Assembly (NCBI GenBank): GCA_011799875.1
Contig: CM022297.1
Coordinates: forward strand, 537,947,135 to 538,011,134
From: Thinopyrum elongatum
Lineage: Eukaryota > Streptophyta > Magnoliopsida > Poales > Poaceae
DNA length: 64,000 nt
Reading direction: 5' to 3'
Positions 1 through 11,572 of the stretch are shown here, one piece after another. Position 1 is the first letter of the stretch; every line of letters begins with the position of its first letter. A program made the position numbers and the translations under genes. A model generated the notes under the pieces. The model did no database searches. It had not been told where the DNA came from and worked only from the letters and a program-made list of their open reading frames with translations.

Positions 1-171
1 AACAGACACAAAATATCCGTTCGACTGTTGAAAATTACTTTAATTGCTGATCTGATGTCGAAGTAATTGTTGCGTCGCCACCAAAACCCACCATCTCTTA
101 AGCTAAGTTAGACCGAGCTAACCCCTATATTAGCATATTACTAAGATAAACAGAAGGCACTGTAGAATCAT

Positions 172-1131
172 TTAGGAGGTGAGCTTGTCAATCTGAATGT
201 GGAGGGACACCGTCCTCGACAACCCAGCCCCATCCAGTAGCTTGGGCGGAACTGTGAAGAAGGTCAGCTCCTGCATGGCGACATCACCGGGATCCTTGCT
301 GCTTGTCACCTCGATTTCCACCTTGATGGTGTCGGTCCTGCCTTTGGGCTCCCCCGGCGGGCCGTTCGCCCACAGCTTGGCCACGTAGTGCGGCAGTGGG
401 GACGCCCCCGCTCTGATGCAGACGACCGACAGGGCGATAGGCGCGCCGATGTCGAGCACGCCACGGACCAAGAAAAACGCGCGGCCGTCCTCCTCCATGA
501 ACAGCAAGAGCCATGGCTCTGACACTGGCACTTGCAGCTGGAGCACCTTGTGGTACTGGATGTTGTGCATGGGCATGGGATGCACGGTGCTGATGTGGTG
601 GGAGAGCGCCGGCGGCGGGCCTTCGTAGCCGCAGACGGGCACGGGGCATTTGCAGGGTGCGAGCGGACACACGCTCTGGTGATCGGCGAGCTTGTGGTAA
701 GTGACGTAGAGCCCACAGTCTTTGTGCGGCACTCCCCCCTCACCGAGGAGAGGACGACGTCCATCTCCGTGTTCCGCACATCGAAGCCGCCACCGTGCTC
801 ACACTTCTGGCACTGCTGCTGGTTCCCGGGGCGCTCCCCGCGGTAGTCCGTGCAGGCCAGGTGCCCTCCCTTGCACTGCACAAATCAATCGAATAGCACA
901 TCAATCAAGAAACCTGCACCTTGCTCGATCAGCCAAATGAACGAGGTGTATTCGAACCTCATACACTGGAGGCTTCAAGGGGCGGAGGCACAAGGGGCAG
1001 TGGAGCAAGGTGAGGTCCATAGAGACCATAGAGAGCTCCATCGTCGGGTCCTGTTCCGTCGGCATGATCTCGCCCTCCTCGTGCACAACCATCTCTCGCT
1101 TTAGGGCCGGGGCATTACAAAGTTTTACCAT
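172..1131 (-). pseudogene. SIAH/SINA-type RING E3 ubiquitin ligase relic (frameshifted)
   Basis: Two exons can be read on the minus strand. Exon 1 (about 1131-958) ends in a RING start, CPLC followed by LRPLKPPVYE. A GT-AG intron (957-876) leads in phase 0 to exon 2 (875-172), which begins CKGGHLAC and continues through CQKC and the Cys/His-rich SIAH zinc finger into a TRAF-like substrate-binding region ending KLTS. SIAH proteins pair with E2 enzymes to ubiquitinate bound substrates. One base is missing near 728-729 (TGCCGCAC where homologues would need TGCCCGCAC), so the RING half and the zinc-finger half are in different frames. The residue expected to be the Cys after HLAC reads Tyr (TDYRG), which would weaken zinc binding. 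A TATA-like TATAAATA lies at 1143-1136, just upstream of the first ATG, so the true start may be a later Met (about 1092). Family call is confident; the state could be a pseudogene or a sequence error. Confidence 0.8.
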
Positions 1132-1267
1132 CACATATTTATACTAATTCAAGGTGCATTAAATCAACACATGCAAGTATCAAAAGGAAAGTCACGGCAT
1201 GCATGCATGCGTTGTAATTAATGCATCGCTAAACGCAAAGTATTGAAATATATCGAGTGCACTGCTT

Positions 1268-1545
1268 TGATGTGTCGCGTCAACTCGTACAACAAGGAGA
1301 AGTTTGATTACAACACCCTCTCCCTCGCCCATGAGCGTGGTGGCTCGCAGGACTAGGAGAAGCTTTCACTACAAGCTCTCCCTCCCGCACGCGATGGACA
1401 TGCAGCAGTTCATTCGGTGTCAGATGGCTAGAAGCATACTAGTAGTACTCCACTGCAGTAGTACCATCATTGTTCAACTTCCCGAAGAGGCGAAGAGCCA
1501 AGCGCAACCCAGACGCTCGTGTGGCAGTTTCATGTGTAGGGGAGG
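1268..1545. repeat. Diverged direct repeat, copy 1
   Basis: This stretch begins near GTCGCGTCAACTCGTACAA and ends after a GAGGCGAAGAGCCAAGCGC segment. It recurs in the same orientation at about 2070-2360 with many substitutions and small indels. It has no coding sequence I recognise. The copies are about 800 bp apart and flank a Tourist-like MITE. Confidence 0.7.
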
Positions 1546-1589
1546 TAGTATAGTGACGTAGTCTAGGATAGCGTGTACCGTGCCTCTAA

Positions 1590-1852
1590 GGCTGGTCATA
1601 GTGAGGAGTATCATATACTAGTATCATGCATATGATACTACATCTATAGTGCATAGTATCATATATTAGTATCATAAATGGTCTCATTTATTGCCATGCA
1701 TGACACATAGTAGCATAACATTTATTATGTTACGGTATCTACCTATGTTACTAGTATAACCATCTCTCTCTTCTTTAATTGCCTGCCACATAAGCATGTT
1801 TGCGAGTCCCAAGTGCATGATACTAGTTATGTTACCCCCACTATGGGCAGCC
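1590..1852. mobile_element. Tourist-like MITE with TAA target duplication
   Basis: The left end GGCTGGTCATAGTG and the right end (reverse complement GGCTGCCCATAGTG) form imperfect terminal inverted repeats, and TAA flanks both sides (1587-1589 and 1853-1855). The interior is AT-rich with repeated ATACTAGTATCAT motifs and no ORF. A 3 bp TAA duplication and ~260 bp length fit PIF/Harbinger-derived Tourist MITEs. The family name is not resolved. Confidence 0.65.
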
Positions 1853-2069
1853 TAAGCTTAAAATCGTTGGAGTCGGCTCCATGCTATGAGGCCGTCTCCA
1901 AACATTTTTTTATTAAAATAATCTTCTGGCCCTACCTGTCATCCTGGTGATTCTAGTTTGCACACTCATCTGGTCAAGACAGGAATATATACTTTAATTT
2001 GTGGTGGGGTAAATGTTAGAGGTTGCAGCAAATATATTGTACACTGTGGTTCTTTTAGCCAAGCCAGTG

Positions 2070-2360
2070 CTATGATTTGTCGCGTCAACTCGTACAACGA
2101 GGAGAAGCTTGGTTTTACTACTACATGCCCTCTCCCTCGCCCATGTGCGCGGTGGCTCGCAGACGAGGATAGGCTTTTGCTTACTACAACAAGCTATCCC
2201 TCCCGCACGCGGTGGACAGACATGCAGCAGTTGATTCGATACTGTAGAAGTAGTAACATCATTGTTCGTCTTCTCGAAGAGGCGAAGAGCCAAGCGCAAC
2301 CCGAACATGGCAGTTGCGAACGCTTGCGTGGCTGTCTTTGTGTAGGGGTGGAGCGTGGTG
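2070..2360. repeat. Diverged direct repeat, copy 2
   Basis: Second copy of the repeat at 1268-1545. Shared blocks include GTCGCGTCAACTCGTACAA, CCCTCTCCCTCGCCCATG, GACATGCAGCAGTT and GAAGAGGCGAAGAGCCAAG. No gene is supported in it. Confidence 0.7.
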
Positions 2361-2862
2361 CAGAGCCTTGGAGCACGCACATAGCCTTTGTTAGTCAATT
2401 TTATTGTCAAAAATTTGGCACAAACTACGACGGGGAGCAATAAACCAGGACGGAGGTACACTGGTCCGTCACCATCGTGTTTTGTGTATAATTTTGACTT
2501 CACCGACCCAACCTACATGGACGGAGTGATGTATATATTGGCGTGACAACCAAACTTATATATTCAAAACTGAGCGTTACTACAAGTAACGAGTTCAAAA
2601 CGAGAAAGTGGAACAAGTACAGCATGCCTGTGCCGTTCACGCCGCACCACCACACGGTCGCGGTGCACAATGTAGTAAATGACTAGTCTCTTCTTGACCC
2701 GCATTTACATTGATACGACTTGAATGCCAAGGAAGGAGAGGGTAGCGGTTCCCGAGACATTGAACGGTCAATGATGCATCCTCAATTAGTATGCAGAGGG
2801 AATTAATTGGATAAGCAGAATAGAGCCAACACGATGTGAATGCAACAGAGTTTGGACTCTCA

Positions 2863-2868
2863 TATAAA
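2863..2868 (+). promoter_or_regulatory. TATA box of the 2961 gene
   Basis: TATAAA in the context CATATAAAGG lies 93 bp upstream of the ATG at 2961. This is a plausible core promoter with a short 5' leader of about 65 nt. Confidence 0.55.
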
Positions 2869-2960
2869 GGCGCCCCACCACTCCAATCCATCACTCCTAG
2901 TCTCTACGCAACACTGCTCATTCCAATCCAAGACCAAGTGACCAGAAGCCACAAGCACCT

Positions 2961-3449
2961 ATGGAGGTGATGGACGCGAGCGGCAGTCGGCTACGCCAGA
3001 TCATCCAGGACACCGGCCTGCTGCCCTGCACCGTGCAGTGTTTCCAGACGGTGCTGGCAACCGCCGGCGTCGTAGCCCTCGCCGACGCCGGCTTCGCCTC
3101 TCGCATGGACGACCTTGCCGTACTGCTCCAGCCCGCGCGCCCAGGCTCCTCATTGCCTGCCACCCTCATCGGCTTCCATGGTGACGAACTCTTTCAAGCC
3201 CTGGTGGCCCTGCAAGTGCCGGAGGTCGCGACGAAGAATGTGCACCTCGAGGCCGCGCTTGCAGCGTAGCGCCTCGCCATGCAAGAAACCGTCGACCTGA
3301 ACATCGACGTCTACGAGGAAATCATCTACATAGGCCACTACAAGGCCAGCGAGGACAGAAAGACGTGGGCCTTCTTCCAGCGGCTGGAATCTTTGGACGC
3401 CATTGTTCAGAAGCACATCGACCTGGCCACGAAAGCTGTTGCTACTTAG
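2961..3449 (+). pseudogene. Short grass-type protein of unknown function with one internal TAG
   Basis: The frame opens MEVMDASGSRLRQIIQDTG and runs 162 codons to a TAG at 3447-3449, interrupted only by an in-frame TAG at 3267-3269. The downstream half (NIDVYEEIIYIGHY, then TWAFFQRLESLDAIVQKHID) stays in frame and looks like conserved coding sequence, so the stop is probably a point mutation, most simply CAG to TAG. No signal peptide or membrane segment is apparent; the protein looks mainly helical. It recalls grass-specific DUF1110-like proteins, but I hold that loosely and assign no function. A TATA box at 2863 and a leader ending ACCTATGG support the start. It is a single exon. Confidence 0.6.
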
Positions 3450-5027
3450 CCACCGTTTGGTGGGCCGGCGCCCTGAGTCGAGGAGCTGGACGTCATTGAT
3501 GGATGCATCTTTCTTCTTGCCTCCTGTAACCAGCACTGCATCGCCTCGTGGCCTTAATGTTTTATTAGTGTATGGCACTTTTATTCTAGTCATAACATTT
3601 TCACTGTGAGGTGGGGCCGCAGTTGAGCAAACCGACCATCGGCAAATCCCTACCATGCCCACCGCGCGTCGGCTGAGTTAGAATTAGAAGAGAGAAACGA
3701 GGGTGAAGAGCTAGCTGTAGCACGGATTGTCAGATGGGACTCGTGTTGATAGAATAGGAGTACTGAGTAGTCGTACCTCTTTTTTTTGTGGGAAAAAGTA
3801 GTCGTACGTCTAGTACCACTAGCTGGGTGCGTGCGACCTATACCTGTCATCACTTTAGGTCTCCTTTTCGAAACCGCAGTAACGCGCCGTCAAATCCCAC
3901 AGCCCTACCTTTCTAGCAGTAAGTTGAATCCGCTACTCCCTCACCCTCCTCGCCTCTCTGTCAAACCGCCTACACAAAAACTGCCGCACGTACTGCCCGG
4001 GAAAAGCACCGCCCTCAATTTTTAAATACTCATAGTATAATTTTGTATCGATGAATTGCGCCATGGAGCAGAAAACCAAAAGAAAAATGTGGTACATGTA
4101 AACAAATACAGTTCAAGCTCTAGCTACTGATTCGGAATGTAAATCGTGCATATACGTATAGGTTACTTCAAAGTAGCAGTACTGAGTCCATTGATGCAAT
4201 GTGGTCAAACTGTACCATCGATATCTCAAAGCCAAAATAGTTCGAGCTTGTTCGTTCTATATAAATACTAGTACTATATATTTATTCAACCATGGGGATG
4301 TTCAATGAATGGAGGGCCGGGGAGCACAATGAAACAATACTACTACTGTACTAGTAAGTAGGAGTCGTACAGTTAGTCACGTTAAATAGAGTGTTTCCTT
4401 TCTTTAATGCCACGTACACAAATTGAAACGCTTGTTGTGGAGAGAAAAAGATAATCACTCCAATATATATATATATAGGCAGGGGCCTAAGCACTTGCTT
4501 TACTAGGGTTGCTCTCTTCATTCTCTCATCCTCTCTGCTCACCGCTGGTCACAGATCCAGCCGGATCCCTTCGGCCGGTGTGTGTACAGGACTAGTGCAT
4601 CGTTCACGCGGTCATCGGCAGCGAGGGAGGAAACCCACAGTTGCCGGCGGGTCCCGATCATCTGCCCGTGCCGTTCTCTCCGACACAGTGTCGGCTCGGG
4701 AGGTCCTTCGACCCTTCTTCCTCCCTGCCATATTGTGCAAAGATCCGACCTGCCGCCGCTGACATCCTGACGACCCTCAGGTATAAGTTGCTCGGGAGGT
4801 GTTTGCATGTGTATCTTTTCGATTTAGCTACAATTCAGTCGACTGAATCGAATTTGGGTCATGCGATTTTCAGGGGTTGGGGGGCTCGCCGGAGTTAAGG
4901 AAGAACCAACCACAGCGGGGAGGGGGCTTGCCGGAGAGGTACCCCAGTATCTATCTTAGGGTTCAGGGTGGGGGCGGTGGTCGCCGGCGGTGGGGGGGCG
5001 CGGTGGTGGGGCGGTGCCGTCGGGATC
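3450..5027. other. Intergenic DNA, no supported gene
   Basis: Contains the likely 3' UTR of the preceding relic, AT-rich DNA and a short TA-rich run near 4464-4480. From about 4560 to 5027 a GC-richer G/C-skewed stretch could be an untranslated leader or promoter region of a host transcript. It contains CTCAGGTATAAG, which looks like a splice donor. That stretch is interrupted by the LTR element at 5028 and resumes at 11573. No protein is supported. Confidence 0.5.
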
Positions 5028-6609
5028 TGATGTCTGCTAGAACTATGTCGGTATTTCCCCAAAGAGGAAGGGATGATGCAGTATAGCGACGGTAGGTATT
5101 TCCCTCAGTGATGAGACCAAGGTTATCGAACCAGTAGGAGAACCTCCTCACACCACGTAAACAGCACCAGCACACAAATAACAAATACTCGCAACCCGAC
5201 GTGTTAAAGGGGTTGTCAATCCCTTCCGGGTACGGCGCCTCAAGATAGGAAAATAACGTGAGGTAAAAGTGGTAGATAGGATAAATAGATCGCGGAACAA
5301 ATAAATTGCAGCAAGGTATTTTTGTATTTTTGGTTTAATAGATCTGAAAATAAATGCAAAGGAAAATAGATCGCAAAGGCAAATATGATGAAAAGAGACC
5401 CGGGGGCCGTAGGTTTCACTAGTGGCTTCTCTCGAGAAAAATAGCAAACGGTGGGAAAACAACTACTGTTGGGCAATTGATAGAACTTCAAATAATCATG
5501 ACGATGTCCAGGCAATGATCATTATATAGGCATCACGTCCAAGATTAGTAGACCGACTCCTGCCTGCATCTACTACTATTACTCCACACGTCGACCGCTA
5601 TCCAGCATGCATCTAGTGTATTAAGTTCATGGAGAAATGGAGTAATGCAATAAGAACGATGACATGATGTAGACAAGATCTACTTATGTAGAAATAGACC
5701 CCATCTTGTTATTCTTAATAGCAATGATACATACGTGTCGTTTCCCCTTCTGTCACTGGGATCAAGCACCGTAAGATCGAACCCATCACAAAGCACCTCT
5801 TCGCATTGCAAGATAAATAGATCAAGTTGGCCAAACAAAACCCAAATATCGGAGAAGAAATATGAGGCTATAATCAATCACGCATATAAGAGATCAAAGA
5901 AGACTCAAATAACTTTCATGGATAAAAACATAGATCTGATCATAAACTCAAAGTTCATCGGATCCCAACAAACACACCGCAAAAAGACTTACATCATATG
6001 GATCTCCAAGAGACCATTGTATTGATAATCAAGAGAGAGAGAGGAAGCCATGTAGCTACTAACTACGGACCCGTAGGTCTACAAAGAACTACTCACGCAT
6101 CATCGGAGAGGCACCAATGGACATGATGAACGCCTCCGAGATGGTGTCTAGATTGGATCTTGTGTTTCTGGACTCTGCGGCGGCTGGAATTGATTTTCGT
6201 CAACTCCCCTAGGGTTTCTGGAATATTGGGGAATTTATAGAGCAAAGAGGCGGTTCAGGGGGTACCCGAGGTGGGCACAACCCTCCGGGGCGCGCCTGGG
6301 CCCCCAGGCGCGCCCTGGTGGGTTGTGCTCCCCTCGGAGCACCCCCCCAGGTGCTTTCCTGGCCCACTGGATGTCTTCTGGTCCAAAAAAAATCCTCAAA
6401 AAGTTTCGCTACGTTTGGACTCTGTTTGGTATTGATTTCCTGCGATGTAAAAAACATGCAGAAAACAGCAACTGGCACTGGGCAGTATGTCAATAGGTTA
6501 GTACCAAAAAATGATATAAAATGACTATAAAATGATTGTAAAACATCCAAGAATGATAATATAACAGCATGGAACAATAAAAAATTATAGATATGTTGGA
6601 GACGTATCA
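5028..6609 (-). repeat. 3' LTR (minus-strand element)
   Basis: 1,582 bp with TG...CA ends on the minus strand, matching 9995-11572 almost throughout. It contains the GC-rich inverted repeat at 6265-6337. Confidence 0.88.
6265..6337. repeat. GC-rich long inverted repeat in LTR
   Basis: Arms starting CCCGAGGTGGGCACAACCC and ending GGGTTGTGCTCCCCTCGG pair over about 35 bp each with a very short loop. The corresponding copy in the other LTR is at 11231-11303. Confidence 0.85.
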
Positions 6610-6625
6610 GCATCCCCAAGCTTAA
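6610..6625 (-). other. Polypurine tract
   Basis: The + strand reads GCATCCCCAAGCTTAA directly after the LTR. On the element's strand this is a purine-rich AAGCTTGGGGATGC run abutting the 3' LTR, as expected for second-strand priming. Confidence 0.6.
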
Positions 6626-9085
6626 TTCCTGCTCGTCCTCGAGTAGGTAAATGATAAAAACAGAATTTTTGATGTGGAATGCTGCCTAACATGTTCATCA
6701 AATTTCTTTTCTTTATAGCATGGACATTTGGATTTTTAGAAGATTCAAAGCAATAGTCTAGTTTTGACATGAAGACTTTAATACTCAAGCATACCAACAA
6801 GCAACCATGTCTTTCAAAATATCAACACTAAAGCAAGTTATCCCTAGACCATTATGCTCAATCATTGATCCATTCATGAAACACACTCGAATATTAGCTA
6901 CACCCAATGCTCAAACACGATCATAGTGCCCCTTAGTTGGTGCTTTATAAGAGAAGATGGAGACTCAAATTCAAAATAAAAATTGCATAAGTAAAAGAAA
7001 GGCCCTTCGCGGAGGGAAGTAGGGATTTGTAGAGGTGCCAGAGCTCAAAGCTTAAATTGAGAGATAAAAACATTTTTGAGAGGCATACTTTTCCCACCAA
7101 CGAAAACGACTTAGAGCTCCCAACACTTTCCATGCTAGATACATCATAGGCGGTTCCCAAACAGAAAATAAAGTTTATTCCTTTTTCCACCATTACTTTC
7201 ACTTTCCATGGCAAGCCGAATCCATGGTTGCCCTCCATACCAACACTTTCCAAGGAATTTATTATTTGACAACATAAAGTAAATTCATTTTTCATTTCGG
7301 GACTGGGCCTCCCTAATACCTTTTCCGTACTCTCATGCAATGACAAGTGAATAAACACTCATCGTGAGAATAACACATCTAGCATGGAAAATATTGGCCA
7401 CCCTTCACCGCCTCGCGAGCGGTAGAGCAAACAAAAGAGAAATTTATTTTGAAAATTAGAGATGGCACATGCAAATTTTCTTAGAACAACATGGAAATAC
7501 TGCATATTGGTAGGTATAGTGGACTCATATGGCAAAACTGGTTTAAAGGGTTTTGGATGCACAAGTAGTGATCATACTTAGTGCAAAATGAAGGCTAGCA
7601 AAAGATTGAGAAGCGACCAACCAAAAAGCGAAAAATCTCGTACCCAAGCATTAAGCATAAGTAAACTGAATAATGCACCATAAGTAGGATATAAATTTCA
7701 TTGCATAACTATTGACTTTCGTGCTTGCATAGGGAATCACAAACCTTAACATCAATATTCTTACTAAAGCACAATTACTCATCAATATGACTCACATATC
7801 ATATCATCATATCTCAAAACCATTACTAAGAATCAAGTTTGTTATGCCCAATGATCTTCATGAAAGTTTTTATTATATCCTCCTTGGATATCTATCACTT
7901 TGGGACTATTTTCATATGTTGCTTTTGATAAGCTCAAACAAATATAAGTGAAGAACATGAGCATAATTTTTCTTTCTCTCAAAATAATCTAAGTGAAGCA
8001 AGAGAGAATTTCTGAAAATTTTCGTAACTCCCAAATAAATCTAAGTGAAGCATGAGAGCATTTCTTCAAAAAATAACAAAGCACACCGTGCTCAAAAAGA
8101 TATAAGTGAAGCACTAGAGCAAATCCATGGCTCTAAAAATTTAAGTGAAGCATAGGAGCAATCATAACATAATTTTTGGCTCTCTCAAAAAGGTGTGTTC
8201 AGCAAGGATTCAACACTTAAAACACAAAGAAAAACAAGCAAAGACTCATATCATACAAGATGCTCCAAGCAAAACTCATAATATGTGACGAACAAAAATA
8301 TAGCTTCAAGTAAAATACCGATGGTTGTTAGAAGAAAGCGGGGATGCCACTCGGGGGCATCCCCAAGCTTAGTTGCTTGCTACTTCTTGAATATTATCTT
8401 GGGGTGCCTCGGGAATCCCCAAGCTTAGCCTTTTGCTAATCCTTCTTCCTTCATCCATCGTAAGATCACCCAAAACTTGAAAACTTCAATCACACAAAAC
8501 TCAACAAAACCTTCGTGAGATCCATTAGTATAAGAAAGCAAACCACTACTATAAGTACTGTTGCAAACCTATTCATATTTTGTTTTTGCATTATATATAC
8601 TGTATTCCAACTTTTCTATGGCAAAAACTCATCAAAGAAAACCATAGAATCATCAAAACAAGCACACAACGCAAAGAAAACAGAATCTGTCAAAAACTGA
8701 ACAGTCTGTAGCAATCTGGATATTTTGAATACTTATGTAACTGCAAAAATATTGGGAAATTAGGAAAACCTGAGTAATTTGTATATTAATCTTCTGCAAA
8801 AAGAATCAACTCAAAATCACGTTTCTGTGATTTATGAAAACTATTTTCGTGAGTGCATAAGTTTCTGTTTTTCAGCAAGATCAAATCAACTTTTACCCAA
8901 ATCAACCCAAAGGCCTTGCTTGGCACAAACACTAATTTAAACCACAAAAACACATCTAACCAGATGTATAATTGGGTAATTTATTAAAAACAGCAAGAAA
9001 ACCAAAAAGCAAAAAGTTACAAGTTGGGTTGCCTCCCAACGAGCGCTATCGTTTTACGCCCCTAGCTAGGCATAACACGTAGGAT

Positions 9086-9787
9086 CTAAGTTTTGTCATC
9101 TTTATCCTTGTTTTCCTTGGAGGTATTTGTGTTGGGAGGTTTTGTAAATAAAACATAAAACACATTATCCATGGAAACCTTAGCACTATCAAGTTGCTTT
9201 TTATCATAACCCCTTTGATTTCCGGCAGTGATCCAAGAATAGTGTTGATTAACATCGTTAAAAACTTGTTGGATCATATCTAAAACGGGGACTTGCTTTT
9301 TAAGATTCTCATCAAAGATTTGGTTATCACCAACCAAATGTCTACAAGCATAATCGCTATTATAAAGAATTTCATCAATCACGGGTTTTTCACGATTCAT
9401 GCCATAAAAATCAAAGATTTCCCTAGCTTCCCATATTATGTAGTCAAATTCATTCATCAAAACAAGAGTGGCTAACTTTTTAGCTTTAGGATTCTTTATA
9501 ATGGGCAACTCATAGAACAATCTTTGCAAGGTGGGATGAGTACGAATAAATCTAGTTTCAAGTTTCAGAACAAGTGCCGAAATAGCTTCAGCATAAGATT
9601 TAGTCCTTTTAAGTATAGGAATATCATCAAGACTTAGTTTCCCGGCACAATTGAAAAATTCTTGGATATGCTCTTTTCCCATAAAATTCCCTTGCCCCAA
9701 GACAAAAGTTTTGTCATCCAGATTACCCGTACGCTCCATTTTAGGAGTTAGGCCATCATCTGTTTCTGCCATACCAAAGTCACTCAT
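9086..9787 (-). CDS. 233-aa protein of unknown function carried by the LTR element
   Basis: The frame opens with ATG at 9787 (MSDFGMAETDDGL) and runs uninterrupted to a stop at 9086; an upstream extension of the frame lacks an ATG. The protein is hydrophilic and mostly helical, with an acidic N terminus, a middle containing MNEFDYIIWEAREIFDFYG and a charged tail SKENKDKDDKT. There is no CCHC knuckle, D-S/T-G protease motif, YVDD, or integrase HHCC/DDE. It sits where gag would be, just inside the primer-binding site, so it probably rides as the element's only gene. The intact frame suggests recent insertion or selection. I do not recognise the family and assign no function. Confidence 0.6.
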   Translation of the reverse strand: MSDFGMAETDDGLTPKMERTGNLDDKTFVLGQGNFMGKEHIQEFFNCAGKLSLDDIPILKRTKSYAEAISALVLKLETRFIRTHPTLQRLFYELPIIKNPKAKKLATLVLMNEFDYIIWEAREIFDFYGMNREKPVIDEILYNSDYACRHLVGDNQIFDENLKKQVPVLDMIQQVFNDVNQHYSWITAGNQRGYDKKQLDSAKVSMDNVFYVLFTKPPNTNTSKENKDKDDKT

Positions 9788-9966
9788 GGTGACGAGTTCA
9801 AGCAAATAAGAGATCTGACGAGAAAAAGGCGAACGAAAAAGAGGGCGAATAAAACGGCAAATTTTTGTGAAGTGGGGGAGAGGAAAATGAGAGGCAAATG
9901 GCAAATAATGTAAATTACGAGGAGATGAGATTTGTGATCAGGAACCTGGTTGATGTTGAAGATCCT

Positions 9967-9983
9967 CCCCGGCAACGGCGCCA
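9967..9983 (-). other. Primer-binding site (tRNA-Asp type)
   Basis: The + strand reads CCCCGGCAACGGCGCCA, identical to the 3' end of plant tRNA-Asp including CCA, so the minus strand is its complement. It lies 11 bp inside the 5' LTR. Confidence 0.8.
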
Positions 9984-9994
9984 GAAATTCCTTT

Positions 9995-11572
9995 TGATGT
10001 CTGCTAGAACTACGTCGGTATTTCCCCAAAGAGGAATGGATGATGCAGTATGGCGACGGTAGGTATTTCCCTCAGTGATGAGACCAAGGTTATCGAACTA
10101 GTAGGAGAACCTCCTCACACCACGTAAACAGCACCTGCACACAAATAACAAATACTCGCAACCCGACGTGTTAAAGGGGTTGTCAATCCCGTTCAGGTAC
10201 GGCGCCTCAAGATAGGCAAATAACGTGAGGTAAAAGTGGTAGATAGGATAAATAGATTGCGGAACAAATAAATTGCAACAAGGTATTTTTGTATTTTTGG
10301 TTTAATAGATCTAAAAATGAATGCAAAGGAAAATAGATCGCAAAGGCAAATATGATGAAAAGAGACCTGGGGGCCGTAGGTTTCACTAGTGGCTTCTCTC
10401 GAGAAAAATAGCAAACGGTGGGAAAACAATTACTGTTGGGCAATTGATAGAACTTCAAATAATCATGATGATATCCAGGCAATGATCATTATATAGGCAT
10501 AACATCCAAGATTAGTAGACCGACTCCTGCCTGCATCTACTACTATTACTCCACACATCGACCGCTATCCAGCATGCATCTAGTGTATTAAGTTCATGGA
10601 GAAATGGAGTAATGCAATAAGAACGATGACATGATGTAGAGAAGATCTATTTGTGTAGAAATAGACCCCATCTTGTTATCCTTAATAGCAACGATACATA
10701 CGTGTCGTTTCCCCTTCTGTTACTGGGATCAAGCACCGTAAGATTGAACCCATCACAAAGCACCTCTTCGCATTGCAAGATAAATAGATCAAGTTGGCCA
10801 AACAAAACCCAAATATCAGAGAAGAAATACGAGGCTATAATCAATCACGCATATAAGAGATCAAAGAAGACTCAAATAACTTTCATGGATAAAAACATAG
10901 ATCTGATCATAAACTCAAAGTTCATCGGATCCCAACCAACACACTGCAAAAGACTTACATCATATGGATCTCCAAGAGACGATTGTATTGATACTCAAGA
11001 GAGAGAGAGGAAGCCATCTAGCTACTAACTACGGACCCATAGGTCTACAAAGAACTACTCACGCATCATCGGAGAGGCACCAATGGACATGATGAACCCC
11101 TCCGAGATGGTGTCTAGATTGGATCTTGTGTTTCTGGACTCTGCGGCGGCTGGAATTGATATTCGTCAACTCCCCTAGGGTTTCTGGAATATTGGGGTAT
11201 TTATAGAGCAAAGAGGCGGTTCAGGGGGCACCCGAGGTGGGCACAACCCACCGGGGCGAGCCTGGGCCCTCAGGCGCACCCTGGTGGGTTGTGCTCCCCT
11301 CGGAGGCCCCCCAGGTGCTTTCCTGGCCCACTGGATGTCTTCTGGCCCAAAAAAATCCTCAAAAAGTTTCGCTGTGTTTGGACTCCGTTTGGTATTGATT
11401 TCCTGCGATGTAAAAAACATGCAGAAAACAGCAACTGGCACTGGGCAGTATGTCAATAGGTTAGTACCAAAAAATGATATAAAATGACTATAAAATGATT
11501 GTAAAACATCCCAGAATGATAATATAATAGCATGGAACAATAAAAAATTATAGATATGTTGGAGAAGTATCA
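9995..11572 (-). repeat. 5' LTR (minus-strand element)
   Basis: 1,578 bp, TG...CA on the minus strand, partner of 5028-6609. It contains the GC-rich inverted repeat at 11231-11303. Confidence 0.88.

Larger units (their letters stand above)
5028..11572 (-). mobile_element. Complete non-autonomous LTR retrotransposon without gag-pol
   Basis: Two nearly identical LTRs (5028-6609 and 9995-11572) flank a 3.4 kb interior. Read on the minus strand each LTR starts TGATAC.TCTCCAACATATC and ends ...GACATCA. A primer-binding site matching the 3' end of tRNA-Asp lies at 9967-9983 and a purine-rich tract adjoins the 3' LTR at 6610. Flanks are GGATC and AGATC, a probable 5 bp target duplication with one change. 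The interior has no gag, protease, RT or integrase; its one good ORF is at 9086-9787. Interior blocks (for example CCCTTCGC.GAGGGAAG and AGAGGTGCCAGAGCTCAA near 7000-7050) also occur in the Athila-like element at 50.6 kb. This suggests a derivative of that gypsy group mobilised in trans. The TREP family name is not resolved. Confidence 0.88.

Noticed and set aside
4539..4898. Short ORFs on both strands in the GC-rich stretch before the LTR element
   Set aside because: Mutually overlapping short frames without recognisable motifs; more likely untranslated leader or promoter DNA.
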